64,000 bases of DNA from Phocoena phocoena (taxonomy: Eukaryota; Chordata; Mammalia; Artiodactyla; Phocoenidae): positions 50,168,639 through 50,232,638 of the forward strand of contig NC_089220.1 of NCBI RefSeq assembly GCF_963924675.1, read 5' to 3'. Positions 1 through 12,100 of this stretch are shown piece by piece. The notes under the pieces were generated by a model. The model did no database searches, was not told the origin of the DNA, and saw only the letters and a program-made list of their open reading frames with translations. A program made the translations under genes and the position numbers. Every line of letters starts with the position of its first letter. Within the stretch, counting starts at the first letter, position 1.

Positions 1-1030
1 CCTCCTACATTTTCTTGAAATTTGGGAGGTTAATATTAAGTATTCATTTCATGCTGTAAAGAAATGGAATAGTGAAATGGCTCAACTGCTTAGACTATTG
101 ACTTGGTAGTTTACTGTATATAATGTATATCTATTACAGGCCAATCACAAGTTTTTTTCCTGGTGGTGGTGGGGATTGGGGGTGGTTAAACATTTAGGAT
201 TGTCTTGAAAACCCTAAGCAGTGAAAGAGTAGACTTTCTTCTGCCTTTACCCATATTAGACCAGATTTTAAATACAAATCAATCATTTCCGTGACTCAGC
301 TTAAGAGATAACACCTAGAAGAAATTGGTGTTGATAACTTCCATGCATTTATACACCTTTACTTTACTTTTCATCTTAATTTCCTCCTTGTAATCTCATT
401 CAGCTCTGTACCATTTTATTTTCCACCTCTAGTAATTATCAGTAGCATGTTACAGAGTATCTTAACCTATAATATCGTAAGTGCACTTTTAGGCTTACCA
501 CTAAAGACTCCTGACCCAGCTTTCTTCTTCTGTCTCCTAACAGAATGGAGAATAAAGTCATACATTACTTCCATTCCTTATGAGCTACAAAACTGTTACT
601 TTTAAAATAATTAGATAATAGCTGCCTAGAGTCAACATGAGCACTTGCCCCAGCCCCTATTCCAAAGCATTAAGGTCAAAGTGTACTAAACAGCTGTTGG
701 TCCTTCCAAGGTTTCTTTTACCTGCTTAACCTTATCGAGAATATTTTTCCTTTGGAAGTTACTGTTAAAAACAAAAACCTTTATGTAGCCTAGTGTTGTA
801 AATACAACATAATAGACTACTCGTGCCATTAAAAAGACATCTGAAATATTCATGTCTTTCTTTAAAAAAATAACTTCACCATTTTGATTGATAGTGGTAA
901 GGATAATTACTATGTTTCTATAGGTATATATCCTGATGTTACCAAATAGGAAATATAATAACCATTCCTTGGGGTAAAAAGCCCAAGTATTAACTTACTT
1001 TTGTTTTAATAGAAGACAGTTACTGGTGTT
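1..1030. other. Flank downstream of KLHDC2
   Basis: AT-rich sequence with no coding exon that I can recognise on either strand. In human, the convergent neighbour of KLHDC2 is NEMF, so this stretch could hold NEMF 3' UTR on the plus strand. I could not find the NEMF C-terminal coding exon here, so that remains inference from human gene order. Confidence 0.35.
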
Positions 1031-1037
1031 AAATACA

Positions 1038-1043
1038 TTTATT
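1038..1043 (-). terminator. KLHDC2 polyadenylation signal (AATAAA)
   Basis: The minus strand reads AATAAA here, 164 nt past the KLHDC2 stop codon. It is the first canonical hexamer downstream, so cleavage is expected at about 1010-1025 and the 3' UTR would be short (about 190 nt). Other, more distal signals could also be used. Confidence 0.6.
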
Positions 1044-1206
1044 GTAAACTTTAGACACAAAAATAGGTTCTCTAGGCCATTCACATGCACACTAAAACTA
1101 AAAAGCTGCAAACTACAACAATGCACATAATTATATAAACAATGTCACTCTGATGTTTACAGAATTGCTGTCCATGCAAGTGATCAGAGGCGCTGTCTAT
1201 GAAGCC

Positions 1207-1330
1207 TTAAGATCCAGAAGTGTTGTTACTACCAAACCTCTGATTAACACTGTGAAGTAAGTGTTTTGGAAGGCAGTTCCACGAGCTGGCTAACATTTCT
1301 TTAAAGCAAATGACTGCTTCTAAGCTTAGC
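1207..1330 (-). CDS. KLHDC2: KLHDC2 coding exon 13 (terminal)
   Basis: Completes Arg366 and encodes residues 367-406 ending ...NNTSGS, then TAA at 1209-1207. The segment LEAVICF...LPKHLLHSV is the expected Elongin C/CUL2 docking tail. The 3' UTR continues to about 1020. Confidence 0.96.
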
Positions 1331-4300
1331 CTGAAAGTGGACAAAGAAAGAGAAAAATAATTTCACTTTACGGTTTAGAAGTACATTCACTTGAAGAACT
1401 ACCAAAAAAGAAAAAGCACTTTAAAGATTTTCATAGGAACTGGATAGTTTTAACAGTGAAGGCTTGCTATTGCCCTTAAATTATCCATAAACCTGTTTTT
1501 TTCAAAAGCACTAATTTAAAGTGTTTAAGAAACACAATTTAAAATAAGTACCAAGTAAAAAGTTACTTACCTTACAAGAGATTTTGGTTGAACTGAAAAT
1601 ATAAGTATTTCATTACTGTGTGCCTAAAAAACAGACATGAAGAATATATTAAAAGTACTTCACAAGAAAGCTTCAGCAATATTATGAAGTGTCCTTTAAT
1701 AAAAGGTAGTGTACTTACAGCCCTGTGATGGACAAGAAGGTTATTGGCACACCCACCAAACACAATGACTTCTCCTTCATCACTGGCACAAGCTGTATGC
1801 CATAATCTACATTTAAAACAAAAACTTGAGTTTGAAGTCACCCTGAACACCAAACTGATCATTTACACTACAGAACAGAGATGATGAAATAAAGACTAAA
1901 GATCTTTAGTGCAGCTCAAAACATAACGGTGAGATGCAGTTATCTCAAGGAACCGTAGCAGAAGCTGGAAAAATCAATGTCTGTTTTATCTGGATGTTAC
2001 CGTTTTATCTTTCTGGTCCATTCCTAATTTATGCAATGAGGAATGTGAACTGTACTGTTCTCTAGGTTTTTGTTAGCAATAAAAGTCTTACGGGGGATTA
2101 GTGGTATATGCCCTCTGCTTCTTCTCCTCTTTTCACAGGCAGGACCAGTTGGCCTTACACAAAACATCTGAGGGATGCTGACTCTGCCTGAGTGAACAAA
2201 GTATCTTCAGGCCTGATAATTCTGTGGAAAGAATATTTGTGCCAAATGACGTCTTAGCGGCATGACTGTACTTAGGTCAGAGGTGTGGGGAAAAATGCAG
2301 GCTGACATTATCCAAATGTGCTTTGAACACCAACTTTGCATTATTTCCTTTAGCAGTCTTTGTAACAATTCTTTTCGAGATGAACAAGAAAAGTAACTAT
2401 CAGTGTTTTAATAGGCTCTTTTTGGATGATCTGACTTCTTGATCTTTGTTATACAGCACAACCGCAAATCTGATTGAAAGTTCTTGATTCTCCCTTCCCA
2501 GCCCCTCCCCGCCACTGCCATAAACATTCTTTAGGGTTTTGAAATTCTCTCCTTTCCAGTTCCTTTTTGTTTTTTTTAATGAAAAATCTAGAAACAGTTC
2601 AACTCAACTTGACTAAAGAGCTTGAGTATAAATTTTAACAATGTCAGTAATTTTATGATGAAGCAAAAGTCAAAATCCAGCCCTATTTTTCATACACAGA
2701 TGATAAAATAGAAAGCACTGATACTAGGATAACACTGGTTTTCTCTTCTTCCAAAAGCTACAATGTTAACCCTTAGTGAATGCTAGGGTTCTTAGAATAA
2801 GAATGATGAACTGAATGCAGCCAGTCAAATTTCCTCAATCATTACCAGTCTTGTACATCTCTACGGACCTCATTCATTCAGCATAAGAATTAGCTTTTAA
2901 ATAGTTCATACCTTGGTTTTTCAGTATAGGGATGATTAAACTGTATCCATTCGTTTTTACTGATGCAGTAAGTCCAGGCATCACCTGATTGAAGCAAAGA
3001 AAAAGAGCTATGAAGTATGTTATTCTGTTAATGTGACATTGATATTTAAAGAGCATAGCTTTAGGGCTTCCCTGGTGGCGCAGTGGTTGAGAGTCCGCCT
3101 GCCGATGCAGGGGACACGGGTTCGTGCCCCGGTCCTGGGGGATCCCACATGCCGCGGAGCGGCTGGGCCCGTGAGCCATGGCCGCTGAGCCTACGCATCT
3201 GGAGCCTGCGCTCCGCAGCGGGAGAGGCCACAACAGTGAGAGGCCCGCATACAGCAAAAAAATAAATAAATAAAGAGCATAGCTTTAGTAAGAACAGTAA
3301 TAAATCAGATTTTGAGTAGATACAGAAAGTATATTTCTTTTTTTTTCCTGCAGTTAACCAAGTAAGCCCTTTGCATGTTACAGCCCTTTAGCAGGGCAAA
3401 GTGTTCCGGGTCATTTTTTTACTGGACCAATGGATGTGTCATGAAAACAATTATAGGTATGTTATAGGATCAAAATTAGTAGCAAACCCTCTAACCAACC
3501 CTATAGCCCTCTGATAAATTTAAAATACTGATTTTTTTCAGCTATTCATATATCACTTATGAATTATATATAATAACTTTTTAATGTTCTTAAAGTACTT
3601 ACTTAGTGGCTGTTTATCAGTGGTAAATCCTCCAAAGAGAAAGAGATGATCTGAAGAAACTGGTGTTAGTGAGTGCCAAGATCGGCCAACTGGGCATATG
3701 CCTTGTGGAATTCTGAAAATAATAGCTAAGTTACAGTATCTACATTTAAAAGCCGCTACTGTATTTAATGCAGAGAAATACTAAAGAAATTTTCTTTAAA
3801 AATTTATATGGAATTTTGAAAAGAGACTTTAAAAAGTCTTCTTGGTATTAACTACATGCTTTAGAATGAACTACTTTCTTTGAAGGAAGAGTCTTTAACT
3901 TTAGATCTTTTCTTTTCAATAAACACTGAGCACATGCTATGTGCCAGGCATAGTTTATGGGAACTGAAAATTTTAAAATTCCTTCTTTAAGGATTTAGTG
4001 ATTATGTTTACTTAAATTCATAGTTACAAAAAATGTAAGCAAGTACATTATATACTAATAATAGAGTAACGGAAAAATCCATTGAAATTTCTTTGAAAAA
4101 CTTTTCTAAATAATTATCTAAAATGATACCTACAATTCATTCCACTCCCATGTATCCAGATTAAGACAGTGAAGATCATTCATTCTAGCATCCTAGAAAA
4201 GGATAATTAACTAGTTATCATTTTGAGTAATTCAAAAGCAAATCATTGAAACTGTTTTATATACTCACTCGATATCTGCCTCCAAACACAAAGCCTTTGT

Positions 4301-6111
4301 TTCCAACAGTTGCACAGGCATGGGCAGCACGAGGTGAAGGTGCTTTACCCTAGTAAGGTCATAAAAGCAATTTAATAAATAAGTGAACGTTTTATAAATA
4401 CCAGAAAGAGTCTACTCTGGATGTGGGATAAGAATGTGCAAGACACTTGAGCTTTTAAGCTGAAGTGCAAACTTATAGTAGACAGCAGTACTGAAGGCTG
4501 ACTAGCAAACTGGGAGTTTCTGAAATACATTACTGAAGGGGCTAGTTAATACAATAGAATGCTTGCTTGCTTTACTTTTATCTTTTAAAACAAAAGCTGG
4601 CATATTATATGACATCTGTGTCAGAGGAAAAAGAAATCTAATATTTGAGTAACTTAAATTCCAATCCAGCACTAGGTCCTTTATTACAAACAATATCACT
4701 TTAACAGCTATTAGATAATAGATGCTGCGCTAGTCTATACATTCATTAAACTTTTTTGAGTTTTAAACTCCTTGGAGAATAACAAATTGCCAATTTTACA
4801 CCACCTGCCAACTCCCCTTCTAGTCTAAGCAGACTTGCTTTAATAATTCATTCTTCAGTAACTCACAGTAGTTATAGGCTGGCTCCAGACAAATGTTTCA
4901 GTGTCTAAAATATGTACATGATCATTCCATCCTCTTGGATGACTTGAATTCTACAGAAAATAAGAATCTGAGTTATTTTACAAATAATGTTCGTAAAATC
5001 ATATAGCCTTTGTCTGGTTTATTAACAGAGCAAAATGAACAAAGCTAATAGCAAACAAAGTGTATTATTTCAACAGACTAAGTAGGCCATATGCAAATAA
5101 GAAACTTCATTTACCCAAAAAGATGTTTCATCAAATTCAAAAGTTCCCAATACTTTATCTTCAGGTAAATATCCATACCCTCCAAAAAATATTAACCTGT
5201 TTGATAAAAAAACAAGACATTAAAAAATCAAACATCCACAGGATACAAGAGATTTTTTAAATTTTGTCTTATCCATGAGTTGAGAAGGCACACTTGAGTA
5301 TATAAAACTGCTTATTCAAATAATAATGGCTAACATGGCTAACATTTATGTCTTAGGTGCTTTACCATCAATTCACTTAATCCTCATGGGCACTCGAAGG
5401 CGTGTTCTACTGTTACAATGGTTATTGGTTAATGATACTTGGATGGCAAAGCACTTTCCACATAAAAACCCAAACCTATAGTGCTGCTAACTCACTTGTT
5501 TTTATATACCCAGACACCGAGTTTGTCCTTTGATGATGGAGGAATTCCTTGGCAGTCAATTCTTTCCCAGTGTAATACTCGGTCTGTAGACCTTGAATCC
5601 AGCATGTAGAACTGTCAGAAGCAATGATTTCAGTTAGATTTGGTTACATAAAAGAAATTCAACCTTGGCATTTAATTTTACTGCGTTCATGCTAATAAGA
5701 CTGTCATCTAATTCAGTACTAATAAAAGTGGAACTGCAGACTGGCTGCTTGTCTGCAAAGTGTTAACTGGTCTGAGTCTAGATAAGAAATTTCTGCCAGA
5801 ATGTAAATTACCTAAGTCACTGTGTACCCTGTTTAGTTCAGCTTATTTTTTTCCCATACCACACTCTTTTGATGAAGGAATAGAACATGTGTTGATTTAC
5901 ATTCTTGGCCTTAGATAGGCACTTTGAGTTGTACTGATCTAATTTACGGGTATCAGGATGGTATTACCAAAAAATCAGACTTAGTAATTCATCTTCAAAT
6001 TCAATTTAACAAACATGTCTTAAGTGCCTACTTAACTCTAGGAGCTAAGGATAAATCTTAAAAGATTAAGTATTCATATATCTTTCACATCCAGGTATTT
6101 AAATAAATCTG

Positions 6112-6145
<34 letters not shown>

Positions 6146-9100
6146 AAGACTCCTAAAGCTCCCTTTCCTCAACTCTAGTCAGTTAACTACTATCATTTCT
6201 CTGACCACTCCCCTAAAGCTGCCACAGCTTCTCTTTTTCCCAAGCTTCCTCATGTTGTGTCAAACTTAGTTTACTCCCCCTTGGCCCTGAAAAATACATG
6301 GCTCAACTACAGCCTACAGTAGGGCCTCACAAAACCTTTTAGGCACGGAACCCTTCAAACAAAATCTTAAGCAAAAGCCTAAATATAAAAATAAGGGGGC
6401 TTCCCTGGTGGCACAGTGGTTGGGAATCCGCCTGCCAATGCAGGGGATGCGGGTTCGGGCCCTGGTCCAGGAAGATCCTACATGCCGCGGAGCGGCTGGG
6501 CCCGTGCGCCACAACTACCGAACCTGTGCTCTAGAGCCTGCAAGCCGTAACTGCTGAGGCCTGTACACCTGGAGCCTGTGGTCTGCAGCGGCCACACACT
6601 GCAACGAAGGGTGGCCCACGCTCACCACAACTAGAAAGAGCCCGCGTGCAGCAACGAAGGCCCAACAGAGCCAAAAATTAAAATAAAATAAATTATTAAA
6701 AAAAAATAGGGCTTCCCTGGTGGCGCAGTGGTTGAGAGTCCGCCTGCCGATGCAGGGGACACGGGTTCGTGCCCCGGTCCGGGAAGATCCCACATGCCGC
6801 AGAGTGGCTAGGCCCGTGAGCCACAGCCGCTGAGCCTGCGCGTCCGGAGCCTGTGCTCCGCAGCGGGAGAGGCCACAACAGTGAAAGGCCCATGTAACGC
6901 AAATAATAATAATAATAATAAGGGCCTGAAGAAATGGCTCCTCTGTTTACAACATACCCAACAGGAATCTGGGTTCATTGTGACAAGAGGCACAAAACTT
7001 GTGGCCTTCCTATGAGCAAATATCCAACACATGTCCCCCTGCACCTCCACGTGGCTGCTAGGCAGGACCAGTGGGACAGGGCTCAATATTGGAAGAAAAG
7101 CTACAGTATTTAGTGGGGAAGTTTGCCACCGAGAGCCTGTCAGGTCCACTCATGCATGAGCCATGGATGGTCTTATAGACATAAAGGCCTTGAACCTCTC
7201 TTTTCAAGGAAAAAGAAAAGAAAAATAGATTCCAATTATGTCATCTGGAAAAGGCAAAACTATGGAGACAATAAAAAGATCGATGGGGCTTCCATGGTGG
7301 CACAGTGGTTCAGAGTCCACCTGCCGATGCAGGGGACACGGGTTCATGCCCCGGTCTGGGTGGATCCCACATGCCGCGGAGCGGCTGGGCCCGTGAGCCA
7401 TGGCCGCTGAGCCTGCGCGTCCGGAGCCTGTGCTCCGCAACGGGAGAGGCCGCAACAGTGAGACGCCCGCGTACCGCAAAAAGAAAAAAAAAAAGATCGA
7501 TGGTTGCCAGGAGTCTGGGGGGAGAGGAGAGATGAATACACGGAGTACAGAAATTTTTATGAGCAGTGAAATACTTCATATGACATTATCATGACGGATA
7601 TATCTCATTATATTTGTCCAAACCCACAGAATGTGCAACACTATTCAACTAAAGTGAACCCCAAGGTGAACTGTGAATGAATAAATTAAATTAAATAAAA
7701 GTGGAGCTACACTTGTTAAAATGGAGGAGGAGGGGGCAGTCTGGAGCCTGCCCAACACCATATGCTCCTCTCACACGTCCCAAGGCATCTCAAAGAAATC
7801 CCGAGAGTTCCTAGAAGCGCAGTTTGAAATTTGAAACCACTTCAGCCATATGCTCATCTACAGCAAATCACTTGGCATGTCCATGAACAAGATATTTGCT
7901 TACGCCTCTGCATCTTGGTACCTATATCTTGGCTACCCCTTCCAATTGTATGATTCTATTCAAGCGTCACCTCTTCGGTGAAGACTCTTCATTTTTCTGT
8001 TCCTCTGTCCTACCAAACACAATGGTAAGGATTCTTTTTCAGATTCAACAGTTTTTACTGAGCCGTTACTATGAGCCGACTCTGTGTTTCTCTTTATGAT
8101 ATGCTACTGAAATCGTTTACTTATATGCGTCCCTTCTAGAATGTGAGCTCCTAGAGGCGGGGACAGTGTCATTCATCTCTGTCTCCAATGTCTAAGCAAG
8201 TGCTCAGCATTAAGGTGCTTGCTAAGTTGCCAAATAAATGAGTTTTTAAGAGTCTATGTATATCACAGGCACCTTTCTGACTGCATCTGTCTCTTACTGG
8301 CCTGAGAGAAAAACTGATACGTTTTTCCTATTTGGTAAAGATGTAGACTAAGTCCGAACAACAGTATCTTACGGTGCCATGTTATAGGAACGTTAGTATA
8401 TAAAATCTGTCAGTGTTAATTTCTCCTTATGGCTTTTTGAGTTGTGGCCTGTTAAATTTTACCCTGCTCCCCCCCCTTAACTGCATCTTGTTTTCATTTA
8501 GTTTACTAATATTCATCTAATACTCCAGGGTTCTGAAAGAATAAGTAGCTGCAAAGAACACAAAGAAAAACAACCTAGAAAGTTAACTGCACACACCTTA
8601 CCAACCAAGGCTGATTTTACAGAAGGCCCAGGTGAATACCGGCTGGTAGACAAAAAAACTAAAATGCACATGCATACCATAATCAAGTACATGTATTTTT
8701 TAACTGGAACAAGAATAAGTATGGGCTAACCTTAGAAATCTGAAGTTGTCTGAAAAAGAACAAAGTTGCCTTAAACCATAATCCTTAGAAACACTAACCT
8801 TATTCGTATTGCCTCTTGAATGGTGTCCTCCAAACAAGTACAGCACCCTGTCTACACACACAGCACAGCTTCCTGACATAGAAGGAGGAACATCACCCTC
8901 AGTGTTAATTTTTTTCCTAAGGGGGAAAAAACTGAATGTAAATCGATTTCCCAAAAAGGAAGAAATGCAAAAATCTATTCATTCTTCTAATTCTATCCCC
9001 ACAATAAAAAAATAAAATAAGCGGGCTGAGTAGCTATGTCGGGGGTCTCTTCTAGCTCTAAAGTTAGTTAACAGAATGAACTCATCCCTTCCACCCATTC

Positions 9101-12100
9101 CACAGGCTGTGCCAGCAGGTACTTACACATGGCAGCATGGGAGGTTCTAAAAGCCTACGTGTCATTGTATTATTCTAGGAGCAAACCATCTTACATTTCT
9201 CAAACTAAATTGTTCGCTTTTCTACTTACTTGGCCATTAATGGTTTTTTGATGGTTTTTTGTTTTTGAGTGGGCCAAGAACCCAAAAGAAAAAAAACTTC
9301 AGTATGTCAGTCCTGACAGATTAATAGGTGTTTTTAATTCAGTTACCTTTTAGCCATTCAAACGAATCTGTTTCAGACCTTATGTAATACTCCCAACACT
9401 CAGGTAGTGCCTACTATAGGCCAGGCCCTCCTCTGAGTGCTCTTTACATGTTTTAACTCATTCTGAATCTAAAAGTGAATCTGAATCAAAAAGCTAATAA
9501 TTCTAAGATTCAAAGTATTAATACAACACTCAGGTCTTTTGCTCAGAATATCACTTCATCTATGCTAACTAAGCTTTAAGTTTTTTATTTGTTTTTGGCT
9601 GCACCATGTGACACACAGGATTTTAATTCCCCAACCAGGGATCGAACCCGTGCCCCCTGCAGTGGAAGTGTAGAGTCCTAACCACTGGACCATCAAGGAA
9701 TTCCCAAGCTTTGTTTTGATAGGCTTAATTTGTAAAATTCCTTATGGGGCTGAATTGTTAAAAGAAAATATTAGAATTTCCATATTAAAGGAATACTATT
9801 ATAAATGTCCAATTCTCTAGAAAAAGATCATCAAACAGCTAGATTAACACTGACTGGCTATGTGCAAAAATAATCCTGGTTTATTTTTAGTTGACCTTTT
9901 AAATCAAGTGGAACTACTATTCTCCTAGTTCTGAGATCTCTAATATGCTGAAGTATGTAATGCACAAAGTTTTCACAAAGCAAACCATGGAGAAAACTAC
10001 TTTATAAATCCCTAACCACGGCCAACCCAGTATTTTGAGAATCATATTAATTCTGCTAAGAACATACTCCAGTAATACTGGTATGAAACTGGCAAAAGGT
10101 CCTTTCAGAATATCCATAGTTTGTATGCAAATTTAAGTTGTTTTTTAGGCAAAACGTACTATTTCAAAGGGATTTGCATAGAAATTTTAATATTAGAGCT
10201 CATTGAAATAGAATACTACCTTTATTTCTAGCAGATACAATCTGGCAATTCTTTTCTCATTCAAGATAGCACACAACAAAGACAACATCTTGAAAAAAAA
10301 ATATATGGAACTTTTATCAGGATTTGAAGCCTCTACCTCTTTAATATTACTATAATACTTGACACAGCTCTGAATAGAAATTTCTTCAAGGTCATAAAAG
10401 CATCTAGTAATTACTGAACTACTAAAGAGATGCAAAAGCATCTAAGCTTAGCAGCTAAGCTAAACTAGCAGAACACTGTTTTCAGAATATATAGATAGCT
10501 CAGCATCTTTAATTAAAGTATTTTTATTCATCAGTGTGGGTTTTACAGAGTATGTTTTTGTTTGCAACCTTATCTGGATTTTTTTAGTCCCCCTCATAAT
10601 ATCCAGTTACCATCTTCCAGTCTCCATGTTGTAGATCCAGAGTTCTTCTCTAGGCAGATAAAAGTCATACAATCCTCTGACTTGATTACTCTAAGAAAAA
10701 ACAAAGAAACAAAAAAAAAATTGCAAATATAAAAAGTAATTTGTATTCTAAAGAGGCACTATTGTGTATTTTATATATATATTGTATATATATTGTATAT
10801 CTTATTTGAGATACTGAGAGTTATGAAAAGTTAAATAGGTTATAACAGTTCTATCAAATGTACAATCCTCCCTGCACCATGCCACATACTCAAGGTAATG
10901 CTTAATATAGACAGCCCTCAATTCAAATTTTTGATACAGCAGTTGTAATGGTGCAGGAAGTTACGAGATCTCCAGGTAATCTCTAAGGCCACTTTATCCT
11001 GAATAGTCCATGCACCAAATCTCACTTGCATGACTTCATGAGAGATTACCTGTGCCATGGTCAGCACGCTAAAGAAAGGTCTGCCTTCGACGTACCTAAT
11101 CCTTGGGGCTTCCCTCATGGCGCAGTGGTTTTAAGAGTCCTCCTGCCAATGCAGGGGACACGGGTTCGATCCCTGGTCCAGGAAGATCCCACATGCCGTG
11201 GAACAACTAAGCCCGTGCGCCACAACTACTGAGCCTGTGCTCTAGAGCCCGCAAGCCACAACTAAAGCCTGCGTACCTAAAGCCCGTGCTCCGCAACAAG
11301 AGAAGCCCACGCATCGTAACAAAGAGTAGTGCCCGCTCGCCGCAACTAGAGAAAGCCCGCGTGCGGCAACGAAGACCCAATGCAGCCAAAAATAAATAAA
11401 TAAAATAGAGAAATTAGAAAAAAAAAAAGTACCTGATCACTAACAGGTGATGTAGAGTTTTCTAGCCATTCTCCCCTTTCACCCATCCATTCTCCACCAA
11501 GAAGCAGAGAGGCAGAACTGAAAATATTAAGTCCCCATGCAAAATTTTGTTCCTTGCTCTGATCCAGTTCCCTTCAGGTAACAGACTGAGCTTACCATAT
11601 GCCAGAACTAGCTAAGTGCTGTCCATGGAGTGCTTTATTTAATCCTCACAACCACCATAAGAAATAGCTGGCACAGGTTTTTCAAAGAGGAAGGTGATTT
11701 GCCCAAGGATGCTTAGCAAGGGACAGTGGAACCAGGATTCCCGCCTCCATTCCCTGCATTTGCAACTTCAGCCACTGCCTGAGCCACTTTCTGAACAATG
11801 TCGATATACAGTAAACTGTTGCAGTTCACTGAAATGGGTGTCAGGGTCTTACAAGTTTAAGTATTACAGAGAATTGAACAGCTGGCCATGTAAACATTTC
11901 TCTTTCCACTCCACCACTTAGGAAAGGAAAGGCTGGAAGCAAAACAGCAGGCTGAGGGCTTCCCTGGTGGCGCAGTGGTTGACAGTCTGCCTGCCGATGC
12001 AGGGGACACGGGTTCGTGCCCTGGTCCGGGAAGATCCTACATGCCGCGGAGCGGCTGGGCCCGTGAGCCATGGCCGCTGAGCCTGCGCGTCCGGAGCCTG

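Noticed and set aside
1..1030. NEMF terminal coding exon
   Set aside because: Expected from human gene order, but no matching coding sequence is visible; at most its 3' UTR is here.
3065..3140. tRNA gene candidates from A/B-box-like sequence in the SINE heads
   Set aside because: The copies are SINE heads followed by SINE bodies and A-tails, without a tRNA cloverleaf or acceptor stem.
3083..3265. Many 60-160-codon open frames rich in Arg, Gly and Pro (also at 6515-7541, 11841-12256, 28724-29246, 32533-32779, 38082-38499, 53136-53601)
   Set aside because: All fall in CHR SINE copies read in either direction. The near-identical peptides recur because the repeat recurs, not because they are genes.
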